Shown: piece after piece, positions 26,185 to 35,392 of the stretch
Position numbering within the stretch: the first letter of the stretch is position 1
Layout of the letters: each line of letters starts with the position of its first letter
Assembly: GCA_034717695.1 (NCBI GenBank)
Contig: JAYELS010000038.1
Coordinates: 1 to 64,000 of the forward strand
Source of the DNA: NAT127 sp034717695
Lineage (GTDB): Bacteria; Pseudomonadota; Gammaproteobacteria; Pseudomonadales; Porticoccaceae
Direction of reading: 5' to 3'
DNA: 64,000 bases
Notes under the pieces: model-generated
Database searches by the model: none
Seen by the model: the letters and a program-made list of their open reading frames with translations, nothing else
What the model was told of the DNA's origin: nothing
Translations under genes and position numbers: made by a program

Positions 26185-26790
26185 CTACCCAAACATCCGC
26201 CGCAGGGCACCATCCAGATCGCGGGCGTGGGCCTGCCCCACCCGCGCGCCCGGCAGGGCGCTGAAGCCGTGGGGAGCGCCGGCGTAGACGTGGAGTTCAG
26301 TTGGCACCCCGGCGCGGATCAGGCGGCGGGCGTATTCCATGTCCTCCTCGACAAAGAGGTCGAGGGCACCGGTGCTGATGAAGGTGGGGGGCAAGCCCGC
26401 CAGATCCTCGGCGCGGGCGGGAGAGGCATAGGGGGATACGCACGGGGAGCCGGGTGCCTGAACCAGCAGCGCCGTCCAGCCGAAGCGGTTGTTGGCCTGA
26501 TGCCAGAGATATTCGCCGGCGAAGGGATGGGGATCCCGCTCGTTGCCGGTCACGGTGCGATCGGCATGGTTGGCGGGCCGATAGACGAGGGCACGGACCT
26601 TATGCCCATCCGCTCCGGCGGGCAGCCATATCTCTTCCAGCGTCACGCCCCTGTCTTCCGCCAAAGCCGGCGGGATCATGGCTTTCATCGTTTCGCGCAT
26701 GGCCGGCAGGGACGCGGCATCGAGGGGCACGGAGGGAAACATCTCGAGCAGAGGCAACAGTTCAGGGTCTATCAGGTGTCGGGAACGCAT
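26185..26790 (-). pseudogene. Alpha/beta hydrolase (HSL/Hydrolase_3 type) with an internal deletion
   Basis: The open frame of 201 residues resembles an esterase of the hormone-sensitive-lipase family at its start (MRSRHLIDPELLPLLEMFP to VRALVYRPAN) and its end (LPPTFISTGALDLFVEEDMEYARRL, HGFSALPG with the catalytic Asp and His). The middle is missing: neither the HGGG oxyanion motif nor the GDSAG nucleophile is present. The join is near ANHADRTVTGNERDPHP. ATG 26790 has GGAGAG upstream. The frame is intact but the enzyme cannot be catalytic. It is the last member of the catabolic run and borders the rhs island. Confidence 0.75.
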
Positions 26791-26947
26791 GACGTAACTC
26801 TCCATAGTTATGATGTCTCGCTGCCAGCAAGAGGTATCGACCGCGCCAGCCGGGCAGCGCTCCAGGGTGCGGTAATGGGCCGCACCCATCTCGGCCAGTG
26901 GCGGGGCCTGATTGCCCACGGATTAGCGCCGCGAACCGAGCCTCCCC

Positions 26948-27181
26948 TCACTGCCCCTTGGGGCGGCGCCGACGGGCCAGGCCCTTGAAGTAGAGCACCG
27001 GCAGGCGCAGGATCAGCTTCCAGGGCATCAGCGCCACCGCCTCCGCCATGTCCTCGGGCTTGATGTACACCTGGGTATTCATGGAGCCCATCATCTTGCC
27101 CTTCATCACCAGGCTGTCGCCATCGAGGTGGAAGGATTTCACCTCCATCATCTCGATGCCTTCCTTGCTGAACATCTTCAT
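26948..27181 (-). CDS. Small hypothetical protein in the catabolic run
   Basis: The 77-residue product has an N-terminal half with alternating charged and hydrophobic residues (EVKSFHLDGDSLVMKGKMMG), then an amphipathic helix and a basic end (FKGLARRRRPKGQ). No known domain is recognised. It follows the flavoprotein gene by about 70 bp in the same direction. Met-rich composition and normal codon use support translation, but no function can be given. Confidence 0.55.
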   Translation of the reverse strand: MKMFSKEGIEMMEVKSFHLDGDSLVMKGKMMGSMNTQVYIKPEDMAEAVALMPWKLILRLPVLYFKGLARRRRPKGQ

Positions 27182-27250
27182 CGCGCGGATCTCGTAAAAA
27201 TCTGTTTGGGAATGGCCGCCCCCGCCACGGGGGGCGGTTACGGTGGCCAG

Positions 27251-28834
27251 TCAGCCGAGCACCTTGTCGAAATCAAGCCCCAGATCCTCGAACAGCACCT
27301 GGGCCACGTTGCGGCCGGAGCCGCCGGTAACGCCGCCGCCGGGGTGGGTGGAGCCGCCCGCCATGTACAGCTTGCCCACCGGGGATTTGTATTGGCCGTA
27401 GCCCGGCGCCGGGCGGTTGCCCCCCAGCTGCCAGCTGTAGGGGCCCATGTGGCCGATATCGCCCCCCACCATGGCCGGGTTGCCCCGCTCGATATCCAGC
27501 GGCGTGCGCCACGACAGGGCGATGATGTTGTCGTCGTCCATGTTGGTGGTGAGCTCCCGCAGGTCCTCGACAAAGCCCCGGGCCACCTGCTCGCCCACCT
27601 CGTCCCAGCGCCTGGCGCCGCCGTTTTCGAGCTCATAGGGCATGAAGGCGTAGAGGTACATCATGCTCTTGCCGGGAGGCACGCGGCTCCGGTCCACCTT
27701 GTGCTGGCCGATATAGCCCACCAGGTCGCGGCGCGGGATGCCGTTTTCCTGATCGAGGAATGCCTGGCGGAAATCCGCCAGATGGGAGTGGGCGCGCTCG
27801 ATCCAAAAGAAGTCGTCCACCCGGGGGCCGACCTTGTATTGCGGCTCCTCGTGGAGGGCCAGGTGCACGTTCATGGCGCGGATGGAGGCCAGCTTGTTGT
27901 TCTTCACCCGGCGCACGAAATGCTCCGGTAGCTGATAGCCGGGCAGCATCTGGGGGAACATCTGCTTGGCGTTGAGGGTGGTGATCACCCCCTTGGTGCC
28001 GACGATCTCCTCCCCACTGGTAAGCACCCCCCCCCTGACATCGCTGCCGTTGTGGCTGAATTCCTGTACGGTGCTGTTGAGCTTGACGACACCTCCGTGG
28101 TGGACAAGGCAGCGCTCAAGCGCCTCCGCCAAGGCACCGGAACCACCCACCGGGATACCGGAGCCGTAGCGGTGCATAAAGGGCAGAATGATGTAAAAGC
28201 CAAAACCAGTGCCGTTATCGAAGGGGTTGGTCATGGACTCCGAGGCGTAGCGGGCGAGGGCGATCTTTACCAGGTCGTTCTCGAACCACTCGTTGATCAG
28301 GTCGAAGGCGCTGATGGACTGGGCGCGGATCATCTCCTGCCCTTCCGGGCTGCCGTCGAGCATGGCCGCCTGGATACCGGCGTTGGGGGGAATGTTGAAC
28401 ATGCCCATGGCGATCATGTCGAGGGTGGTGAACACCTGATCGCAGAAGCGCCGATAGGCCTCGGCGTCGTGCTGGGAAAACTGGGCGATGGACTGGCAGG
28501 TGCGCTCCACATCGGAATAGAACTCCAGCACCCGGCCATCGTCGAAAATCATCGCGGTCATCTTGTCCGGGTTGACGTACTCGAGGCCGAATTTCGCCTT
28601 CAGCTGCAGTTCGTCGTCGCGGATCACCGGGTTGGCCTGGATCATGGTGTGGGCCACGGAGCAGTGGTCGCTGATAAACCCGGGGGCGGCCAGCTCGCTG
28701 GCCTTGGTGCCGCCGCCGATCCTGTCGTCCTGTTCCACCACACACACCTTGAGGCCGGCCTTGGCCAGGTAACAGGCGGCGATCAGGCCATTGTGGCCGG
28801 CACCGACCACCACCACGTCGTATTGTTCGCTCAT
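27251..28834 (-). CDS. FAD-dependent phytoene-desaturase-like oxidoreductase
   Basis: The 527-residue flavoprotein has an N-terminal Rossmann FAD site (VVVGAGHNGLIAACYLAKAG, then VVEQDDRIGGGT) and the C-terminal FAD contact (LYMAGGSTHPGGGVTGGSGRN), as in the phytoene dehydrogenase/all-trans-retinol saturase group. AAGGAGT lies 5 nt before ATG 28834. These enzymes saturate, desaturate or isomerise polyene and alicyclic substrates. With ferredoxin and Rieske genes directly upstream it probably acts on an intermediate of the same pathway. No carotenoid genes are present, so carotenoid synthesis is unlikely. Confidence 0.88.
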   Translation of the reverse strand: MSEQYDVVVVGAGHNGLIAACYLAKAGLKVCVVEQDDRIGGGTKASELAAPGFISDHCSVAHTMIQANPVIRDDELQLKAKFGLEYVNPDKMTAMIFDDGRVLEFYSDVERTCQSIAQFSQHDAEAYRRFCDQVFTTLDMIAMGMFNIPPNAGIQAAMLDGSPEGQEMIRAQSISAFDLINEWFENDLVKIALARYASESMTNPFDNGTGFGFYIILPFMHRYGSGIPVGGSGALAEALERCLVHHGGVVKLNSTVQEFSHNGSDVRGGVLTSGEEIVGTKGVITTLNAKQMFPQMLPGYQLPEHFVRRVKNNKLASIRAMNVHLALHEEPQYKVGPRVDDFFWIERAHSHLADFRQAFLDQENGIPRRDLVGYIGQHKVDRSRVPPGKSMMYLYAFMPYELENGGARRWDEVGEQVARGFVEDLRELTTNMDDDNIIALSWRTPLDIERGNPAMVGGDIGHMGPYSWQLGGNRPAPGYGQYKSPVGKLYMAGGSTHPGGGVTGGSGRNVAQVLFEDLGLDFDKVLG

Positions 28835-28881
28835 TGGGACTCCTTGAAAAGTTGGTTTCGCACGGGAAATCGACGGAAAAC

Positions 28882-29202
28882 TCAGTATTGCTTGTCGGCG
28901 ACACGGACCACGATGCCATCGAGGGCGTCGCTCATCACCACCTGGCAGCTGAGGCGGCTGGTGGCGTCCGGCTCGATGACGCATTCGAGCATTTCCCGCT
29001 CCCGGTCCGACGCGGGGGGCACCCGGTCGTACCAGCCGTCCTCCAGGTGAACGTGGCAGGTGGCGCAGCTGCACTGGCCACCGCACTCGGCGACGATGCC
29101 CTCGATGCTGTGGTCGAGGGACGCCTGCATCAGGCTCTTGCCGTTCTCGACGGTGACGGTGGCGGGGTTGCCATTGCGATCGATAAAGGTTGCCTTGCCC
29201 AT
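28882..29202 (-). CDS. [2Fe-2S] ferredoxin, adrenodoxin/putidaredoxin type
   Basis: The 106-residue ferredoxin has cluster ligands in ECGGQCSCATC (Cys-x5-Cys-x2-Cys) plus a fourth Cys in RLSCQV near residue 86. This type delivers electrons to P450s and Rieske oxygenases. It lies between the Rieske gene (38 bp) and the flavoprotein gene (47 bp), and a P450 is encoded in the same run, so it may serve either. No ferredoxin reductase gene is visible in the window. Confidence 0.94.
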   Translation of the reverse strand: MGKATFIDRNGNPATVTVENGKSLMQASLDHSIEGIVAECGGQCSCATCHVHLEDGWYDRVPPASDREREMLECVIEPDATSRLSCQVVMSDALDGIVVRVADKQY

Positions 29203-29240
29203 GGATCAGCCTCGTGATGGTAGTTGGTGGAAAGTCGCTG

Positions 29241-30644
29241 TCAGTCGTACACCCGGTTCATGGCGGCGTAATAGGCCTCCCACCACTCCCACTGGGTATC
29301 GTCCTTCGAAAAGCCGGCGAACACCTTGCCGCCGCCGGGCCAACCGTCGGGCTTTTGCTCGCCGAGGATCGCCTGATACTTGAGGGTGATGTCGCGGCGC
29401 GCCCTGTAGCCCCGGGCCGCCAGGGTCATGTGGGGGTAGACGTCGGAATCGTCCATCTCGATCATGCCGGAGGTGCCGAGCTGCTGGATGGAGCTGCGCA
29501 GCATTTTTTCCTTGATATCCTCGGGTGTGTCCTTTTCGCAGAACAGCCAGGTCCAGAACTCGGAGCGCTCCGGCCCCCGGGGCACGATGATGTGCATGCC
29601 GAGGCCGCCGAGCATCTCCCCGTCCGGTTGTGGGGCGTAGACAAAAGCGAGCTGGATATTGGGAAACATGCCCCCCACCTGGGGCGGGGCCTTCACCAGC
29701 AGCTCGATCTGCCTGTCGGACAAATGTTCGGTGAGCTCGGGGACGAGGTTGGATGTAATGCCCGGCGGTGGCAGCTTCGCCAGACGATCCGCCAGGGGCA
29801 TCTCGGCGGCGTTCATGTCCCGGGCCATGGCGAAGGTCATCTCCACGGGAATGCAGCGCAGGTTATGGCCGTTGGCGCTGACATTGATCCCGTACATGGC
29901 GGGGGCCAGGTCGGCGACATCGGCGCCGTCGCCCTTGATACCGAACACCATGTCGATCAGGTAGCGGTGCAGGGTCAGGGTGTGGAAGCCATCGCCGCCG
30001 GACTGCTCGCCGTTGCACTTCCAGTTACAGTCGATGGAGACCTTTTGCGGCGGCCCCAGCACCTCGAGGCCGTTGTCGGTGCGGTTGAAGAGCATATCCA
30101 GGTAGAACTTGAACTCGCCGAGATAGTCGTCGAAATCCGGCGGATCGTCGTTCCAGGTGGCGAAGATCAGGCCGCCGTAGAGATGGGTTTTGGCCTTCTT
30201 GAGGCCGAGTTCCGCCTTGGAACAGATATCGCCGTGCATCTGTTCCTTTTCCACCGGCGCGCCGATGAAATCCCCGTTCGGGCGAAACGCCCAGCCGTGG
30301 TAGATACATTTGTGCACCGCCGTGTTGCCCTCCTCCCCGAGGGCCACACGCATGCCCCGGTGGGGGCAGACATTGAGGGTGACGTGGATCTCCCCCTGGC
30401 GATCCCGGGCAACGAGCACCTGGTCTTCCCCCATGGGGCGCACCATGTAGTCGTTGGGATCGGGGATCTCCGATTCGTGGCCCACCAGGTTCCAGCCCAT
30501 GGCGAAGAGGTTTTCCAGTTCCCACTGGTAAAGCTCGGCGTTGCTCAGCACCTCGATGGAGACCTCGCGGCTATCGCGGCGAATCAGGTCGTCGAGGGTC
30601 TTGCCGTTGGCGAGGGTACGCAGACTCTTGGCGCGGATGTCCAT
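29241..30644 (-). CDS. Rieske non-heme iron oxygenase, alpha subunit
   Basis: The 467-residue oxygenase has an N-terminal Rieske [2Fe-2S] site (NVCPHRG, then CIYHGW) and a C-terminal catalytic domain with the iron ligands in GDGFHTLTLHRY (Asp-x2-His-x4-His). It is of ring-hydroxylating type. No beta subunit is adjacent, so it may be an alpha-only oxygenase or use a distant partner. GGGAG precedes ATG 30644. The neighbouring ferredoxin is its likely donor. The substrate is unknown; aromatic, terpenoid or steroid-like compounds fit the neighbourhood. Confidence 0.93.
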   Translation of the reverse strand: MDIRAKSLRTLANGKTLDDLIRRDSREVSIEVLSNAELYQWELENLFAMGWNLVGHESEIPDPNDYMVRPMGEDQVLVARDRQGEIHVTLNVCPHRGMRVALGEEGNTAVHKCIYHGWAFRPNGDFIGAPVEKEQMHGDICSKAELGLKKAKTHLYGGLIFATWNDDPPDFDDYLGEFKFYLDMLFNRTDNGLEVLGPPQKVSIDCNWKCNGEQSGGDGFHTLTLHRYLIDMVFGIKGDGADVADLAPAMYGINVSANGHNLRCIPVEMTFAMARDMNAAEMPLADRLAKLPPPGITSNLVPELTEHLSDRQIELLVKAPPQVGGMFPNIQLAFVYAPQPDGEMLGGLGMHIIVPRGPERSEFWTWLFCEKDTPEDIKEKMLRSSIQQLGTSGMIEMDDSDVYPHMTLAARGYRARRDITLKYQAILGEQKPDGWPGGGKVFAGFSKDDTQWEWWEAYYAAMNRVYD

Positions 30645-30790
30645 GGTGAGGGCTCCCTTTTCCGGGTGTTATCTTTTGGGCGAGCCGATGATTATCGGCG
30701 CGGCGCCCGGATAACGGTAGCCCAACCGGCGCCCTTTTGCACAGATACGGGGTTCTGTTCACTCCCCCCGGCGCCGCGACGCCCTGGACC

Positions 30791-31603
30791 TCACTTCTGG
30801 CGGGGGACGATGATATGGGGTGAGTCGATCTGCCGCTGGATAAAAGCGTCCCAATCACTGGCGCGTTCGATCAACAACTCCCTCACCTGGGGATGGGTGG
30901 GCAGCATGAAGATATCGTTGCGGATGGCGTTCACCACCATCTCCCCCGCGGCTTCCGGCTCGATCAGGTCGAACTGTGGACCCGGGCCGCGAATATCGAG
31001 CCCCTCACTGTAGCGCTGCTTGATGGTGGTCATGATATTGGTGCGCACCGGCCCCGGGCACAGGCAGGTGACGCCAATACCCTTGGGCTTGAGGTAAATG
31101 GCCAGCCCCTCGGACAGTTGCACCACCCCCGCCTTGGCGGCGGAGTACGGCAGACGATCATAGGAATAGGTCATGAGCCCCGCGAAGGAGGCGGTATTGA
31201 CGATATGGCCTTCACCCTTTTCCAGAAACAGCGGCAAAAAGACCTGGTTGCTGCGCACGATGGACAGCAGGTTGCTGTCCAGCACCCGCATCCACTCATC
31301 AAAGGGCAGATCCTCCGGCAGGCCACTGGTGAGAATCCCTGCGTTATTCATGACGATATCCACACGGCCAAAGGTCGCAAGAGCCGTATCCCGCGCCCGC
31401 TCGAAATCCGCCAGCTGGCCCACGTCACAAACCTGGGCCACCGCATTGGCGCCGATGTCATCCGCCACCGCCCGGGCACCCGCTTCGTTGATATCCGTAA
31501 CGACAACGCGAATACCCGCCCGGCCCATGGCGATGGCGGTGCCGCGACCGATGCCGCTGGCGGCACCGGTGATGATGGCCACACGGCCTTCGAGATCTTT
31601 CAT
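30791..31603 (-). CDS. SDR-family oxidoreductase
   Basis: This 270-residue classical short-chain dehydrogenase has the cofactor motif TGAASGIG, a basic-residue-free second strand ending VVVTDI (suggesting NAD), NNAG, catalytic Ser in NTASFAG, YSAAK and PGPVRT. It would oxidise a secondary alcohol or reduce a ketone. GAGGT precedes ATG 31603. It sits between the Rieske gene and a carboxymuconolactone-decarboxylase-like gene in the minus-strand catabolic run. Confidence 0.92.
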   Translation of the reverse strand: MKDLEGRVAIITGAASGIGRGTAIAMGRAGIRVVVTDINEAGARAVADDIGANAVAQVCDVGQLADFERARDTALATFGRVDIVMNNAGILTSGLPEDLPFDEWMRVLDSNLLSIVRSNQVFLPLFLEKGEGHIVNTASFAGLMTYSYDRLPYSAAKAGVVQLSEGLAIYLKPKGIGVTCLCPGPVRTNIMTTIKQRYSEGLDIRGPGPQFDLIEPEAAGEMVVNAIRNDIFMLPTHPQVRELLIERASDWDAFIQRQIDSPHIIVPRQK

Positions 31604-31708
31604 TTCAATACCTCATTTTTCGTTGGTATGGATTGTTATTCGACACAGATGTTCTGCGAGGCCTTTGGGTTGCGGCCTCGCTGCACATCCCAATACTCCC
31701 GACCGGGA

Positions 31709-32113
31709 TCAACGTATGGTTTTGGCGTGGTCGGGGCCAGGGCCATCACCGAACAGTTCATTGGCCAACTGGCTGGCCGAGGCGGCGGGGGGGAACCCCA
31801 CATAACCCGTCAGGTGGTAGATCAACTCTTCCAATTCTTCCTTGGTGACACCATTTTTGATGGCGATGGGGAAGTGGTAGCGCAACTCGTGGCTTGCCCG
31901 GGTAGCAATCAGGGCCGCCACGGTTATCAGACTTCTGTCGCGACGGCTGAGCCCTGGGCGAGTCCAGAGGTGGGCAAAGACGGTATTGATTGACAATAGA
32001 CCCATCTCTGGCGCGAAGGCACCGGGCCTGGGATTGAGCATACCCTCCGCCGCTTCCGGGGAGAGCATATCCTTGACGACGTCGACGCCGCGCTGATCGA
32101 TTTTTTCACTCAT
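31709..32113 (-). CDS. Carboxymuconolactone decarboxylase family protein (first of two)
   Basis: This 134-residue AhpD-fold protein carries family signatures RRDRSLITVAALIATRASHELRYH and GYVGFPPAASA. It lacks the CxxC of peroxidatic AhpD, so it belongs with the decarboxylase-like branch. AAGGAG precedes ATG 32113. It resembles the protein at 34955-35341 in layout. Its position among SDR, P450 and Rieske genes suggests a lactone or keto-acid step, which is inference. Confidence 0.88.
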   Translation of the reverse strand: MSEKIDQRGVDVVKDMLSPEAAEGMLNPRPGAFAPEMGLLSINTVFAHLWTRPGLSRRDRSLITVAALIATRASHELRYHFPIAIKNGVTKEELEELIYHLTGYVGFPPAASASQLANELFGDGPGPDHAKTIR

Positions 32114-32237
32114 GACTTGCTCCTTGGATAATGAATCAAAAAATAAAAAAGCGGACATGGATAAACCATCCAGTCCGCAAAGCGAGGCAATGGGCGATGG
32201 CGACCGCATACGCCACCGGAGACCGCATCCAGCTCAT

Positions 32238-33461
32238 CTAGGAAATCTTGACAGGGGCCTTGGCCCGATGCCGGGAGCGGGGGGAGGTTTCCCACACGCA
32301 CGTCGCACTTGGATCGGGGCACAGCTGAGGGAAACGCCTGGCCATCTGGACGACGATTTTGGGCAACATCATCCGGGTGATGGCATTGCCGATACAGACG
32401 TGAAGGCCGTTGCCGAAAGCCAGATGACGCATGTTCTTGCGGTCGATATTGAATGTCAGGGGATTGTCGTAGACCGCCGGATCGCGATTGGCGACAGAGA
32501 TCATGGTATAGACCGGCATGCCGCGGGCGATAGTGGCGCTGCCCACTTCGACATCCTGAGTGCAAAAGCGCATGACCATGGTGACCGGGGCGTCGATGCG
32601 GTAGGTTTCCTCACAAAAGGCCTTGGCGAGGGACTCATCCTGGCGAATTCGCGCCGCGATCTCCGGGTTATGCGCCAGGTAGTGAACAGCGGAGCTGGCC
32701 ATGGCGGATACCGTGGGCACACCGCCGCTAAACAGCACACACACCATCGCCATCATTTCAGCATCGGACATCGTCCCTGTCTCGGACGCTGCGGCGATCA
32801 TGCCCATAAGACTGTCGGTTTTATCACGCAACGCGCGCGCCAGGGCATCGCGGCAGTATGCTTCACCCTTTTTCCAGGCTTCGACGTACTCTCTGGGCTT
32901 TGGATCACCGGGCTCAAGCTTGTCCAGCAGCTTGAAGGTGGCGACAAAATCAAAAAAGATCTTCTGGTCCTCTGGTTCCGAAATCCCAAGAAACTCATCA
33001 AACAGGACTTTGATCGCAAAGGGCCGGGCAATATCCTCAACGGCATCAATGGACTGCCCGTCAGAAAACTTGTCGAGCAAATCATCGACAATCTGATCGG
33101 CGGCTTCCGCCAGCATTCTTACTCTGCCGGGGGCAAACGCCGCATTAACAACACGCCGCAAACGATCATGCTGCGGCGGATCCGAGTAGTTCATCACCGG
33201 CTGGCTGTTGAAAAAATCCACCCGCTGCATACCTGGCAGACCGGGCGGTTTGACGCTGGAAAAAAGTTCCCAGTTGCCGAGCACCTGCATGCATTGCTCG
33301 TAGGTGGCGACATATGCCGAAGGGGTGCCGCCGTCCATGATCATGAAGCCCGGAGAAATGTCCAGCAGTTGCTGGTGAAAGGCGTCGGGATTAGCCCTGA
33401 AGTCATCCCCAAAGGGATCAAATTCGAGGAATTGTACATTCGGCGTTGAAGTGGTCGTCAT
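32238..33461 (-). CDS. Cytochrome P450 monooxygenase
   Basis: This 407-residue bacterial class I-type P450 has the K-helix ETYR motif (ExxR), heme-binding FGNGLHVCIGN with the axial Cys, and I-helix FSGGVPTVSA. In the I-helix the usual acidic residue before Thr is Pro, an unusual change at the oxygen-activation site. AAGAGGAG precedes ATG 33461. Electrons probably come from the [2Fe-2S] ferredoxin in the same run. It likely hydroxylates an alicyclic or terpenoid-like substrate; the exact substrate is not deducible. Confidence 0.94.
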   Translation of the reverse strand: MTTTSTPNVQFLEFDPFGDDFRANPDAFHQQLLDISPGFMIMDGGTPSAYVATYEQCMQVLGNWELFSSVKPPGLPGMQRVDFFNSQPVMNYSDPPQHDRLRRVVNAAFAPGRVRMLAEAADQIVDDLLDKFSDGQSIDAVEDIARPFAIKVLFDEFLGISEPEDQKIFFDFVATFKLLDKLEPGDPKPREYVEAWKKGEAYCRDALARALRDKTDSLMGMIAAASETGTMSDAEMMAMVCVLFSGGVPTVSAMASSAVHYLAHNPEIAARIRQDESLAKAFCEETYRIDAPVTMVMRFCTQDVEVGSATIARGMPVYTMISVANRDPAVYDNPLTFNIDRKNMRHLAFGNGLHVCIGNAITRMMLPKIVVQMARRFPQLCPDPSATCVWETSPRSRHRAKAPVKIS

Positions 33462-33544
33462 GATTGTTACTCCTCTTGGATAATTGACACATCCGAACTA
33501 AGGCAGAGCCAGGCTTCTAAAACATTGAACCAACGTATCGCTGA

Positions 33545-34381
33545 TTATCGCGGGTGTTTCAGCGAGGCGCGGAGTCCACCATCCACCAACAGGTCGATGC
33601 CGCTGATAAACGAGGCCCTGTCGGATGCGAGAAATTCCACCGCATCGGCAATCTCCAGCATGCCACCCTGGCGCTGTAGGGGTGTACCTGCCAGCAGGTC
33701 ATACTTGAGGGGCTGGTTTTTGAATTCCAGCATACCCATCGGCGTGGCGATCAAGCCCGGCGACAGTGACAGGATCCGTGCCCGCCGCTGTCCCCAATCC
33801 CAGGCCCTGGCCTGGCACATCCGGTTCAGGGCAAATTTCGACAGGGCATAACTCGTGTTGGACGACGGCTCCTCGCCAAGCTCCACCACCAGCCGGTCGA
33901 GATAATCGTGGGCGAGTGGATTGTCGAGCAGGGCGACCACACTGTCACTGTAGGTAAACATATGGCCCGCCAGGGAGGAGATGAAAATCGCCGCGCTGCC
34001 AGGCAGTGCCAGTGGCCGCAGCGCCTGCTCCATCAGCGTAGCCCCGAGCAGATTGACCTTCATGATGGTGCGCCAGTCGGCCATGCTCGGGGAGAGTCCG
34101 GCAACGTGAGCCAGCACTCGAAAGCCACCCAGCTCACCGACACGACCGGCCAGCGACTGCACAGAGGCAGGATCACAAAGGTCGCAGCGGATTGCGTCGA
34201 TGTTCAGCCCCTCGTCCCGCAAAATCCGCACCTGGTTTGCCAGCTTTGTCTCGTCGATGTCCGCCAGCAGCACCTGATGATGCTGGCCGAGACGGCGAGC
34301 CACGGCCATACCCATGCCGCCCGCACCAATTACGATGGCGAGTGGCAGGTTCGGCCAGGATGTCATCAAATCATTAGTCAT
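33545..34381 (-). CDS. Atypical SDR-family protein, paralogue of 43258-44100
   Basis: The 278-residue protein has an SDR-like C-terminal half: YALSK (catalytic Tyr/Lys), RRARILSLSPGLIATPMG, and the terminal SFISGIDLLVDGG. The N-terminal glycine motif is GAGGMGMA rather than the classical TGxxxGIG, and the second strand ends LLADID, favouring NAD. AGGAAC precedes ATG 34381. It is clearly paralogous to the protein at 43258-44100, with long shared stretches in the C-terminal half. Both lie near a TonB receptor/TetR pair, suggesting module duplication. Confidence 0.87.
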   Translation of the reverse strand: MTNDLMTSWPNLPLAIVIGAGGMGMAVARRLGQHHQVLLADIDETKLANQVRILRDEGLNIDAIRCDLCDPASVQSLAGRVGELGGFRVLAHVAGLSPSMADWRTIMKVNLLGATLMEQALRPLALPGSAAIFISSLAGHMFTYSDSVVALLDNPLAHDYLDRLVVELGEEPSSNTSYALSKFALNRMCQARAWDWGQRRARILSLSPGLIATPMGMLEFKNQPLKYDLLAGTPLQRQGGMLEIADAVEFLASDRASFISGIDLLVDGGLRASLKHPR

Positions 34382-34391
34382 GTATCAGTTC

Positions 34392-34868
34392 CTAATTTTT
34401 AAGAACAGGCATTGTCGGAGGGAATGTGCCCTCCAGGTTATCGATCATGGTGCGGGTCAAATGCAGTGATTCGATGAGCCAGCGACCGTCTTCAAACACA
34501 TAGCGCTCACGGTAGTGACCCCTTGCATGGAGGTGATAGCCGCGCATGCGTACCACATCCTCCATGGCCCAGATTCCAGTTGCCGTGGTAGCGGAGGTCA
34601 ATTCGATGATGGGCGTATGGCATTGGTGGACAGTCACTGCATCGACAAGCAACTGCGAAATCATCTGCCGAATCGCGTCGCGGCCCCGCACGGCTGGCAG
34701 GGATTTGGGATCTTCACCGCGAGAGGATACTGCGGTGTCCGTAACCAGTGAGGCGTCCCGCGTAAAGAGTCCCGCGTACCCGTCCCAATCCTTCAGATCG
34801 ATGTAGTAGCAGTACTTGGCCTTTAGCGCCCGTATTTCTTCAATCACAAGTAGTTCTTCGATTTTCAT
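34392..34868 (-). CDS. SnoaL-like/NTF2-fold protein
   Basis: This 158-residue NTF2-like protein of the SnoaL_4/scytalone-dehydratase-like type shows the opening IEEIRALKAKYCYYIDLKDWDGYAGLFTRDA, a central histidine segment (TVHQCHTPII) and late HARGHYRERYVFEDGRWLI. Asp and His residues of this kind form the active pocket in family hydratases and isomerases. GGAGAG precedes ATG 34868, and it lies 10 bp before the SDR start. A dehydration or isomerisation step in the pathway is plausible but not shown. Confidence 0.85.
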   Translation of the reverse strand: MKIEELLVIEEIRALKAKYCYYIDLKDWDGYAGLFTRDASLVTDTAVSSRGEDPKSLPAVRGRDAIRQMISQLLVDAVTVHQCHTPIIELTSATTATGIWAMEDVVRMRGYHLHARGHYRERYVFEDGRWLIESLHLTRTMIDNLEGTFPPTMPVLKN

Positions 34869-34954
34869 GTTCTCTCCATTACCTATAAGGCGGAAATATT
34901 ATTTTCAATGTCGGGTGAATGGCTTGCGCGAAACACCCTCGCCATCTCCACCGA

Positions 34955-35341
34955 TTAATCGATCAGGCCTTCCTTGCGGAACACTTCCTCGGCAATATGC
35001 GCCGCCTGGTTCGACAGCGGAAAGCCCGCATAGGCGGCGGCGTGATAAATGGCCTCCTCCACTTCGCTGACGGTACAGCCGTTGCGAATGGCCGCCATCA
35101 GGTGAATACGCAATTCGCCAGTCTGGCCGAGGGCGATGAGGATGCCGAGGGTGACCAAGCTGCGGCTCCTGCGGTCCAGTTGATCGCGAGACCAGAGCTT
35201 GCCAAATACAAAATCTACGGCCATCTCGCCCCGGTAGGCGCCAAACTTACTGGAACCGAGACTCGCTTCCATGGCGCTTGCCACCGTGTCGCCCACCATG
35301 CTTTTGGCAGCGGCCAGGCCTTTCTCCCTATCGCTCGTCAT
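34955..35341 (-). CDS. Carboxymuconolactone decarboxylase family protein (second of two)
   Basis: The 128-residue AhpD-fold protein carries LDRRSRSLVTLGILIALGQTGELRIH and EAIYHAAAYAGFP. There is no CxxC redox pair. GGAGAAA precedes ATG 35341. Two different family members in one run suggest that they catalyse different steps or form a hetero-oligomer; this is inference. Confidence 0.88.
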   Translation of the reverse strand: MTSDREKGLAAAKSMVGDTVASAMEASLGSSKFGAYRGEMAVDFVFGKLWSRDQLDRRSRSLVTLGILIALGQTGELRIHLMAAIRNGCTVSEVEEAIYHAAAYAGFPLSNQAAHIAEEVFRKEGLID

Positions 35342-35392
35342 GTAGTTTCTCCACTTCGTCTCAGTTACAACATCAATCGCATGGACAGGGCA

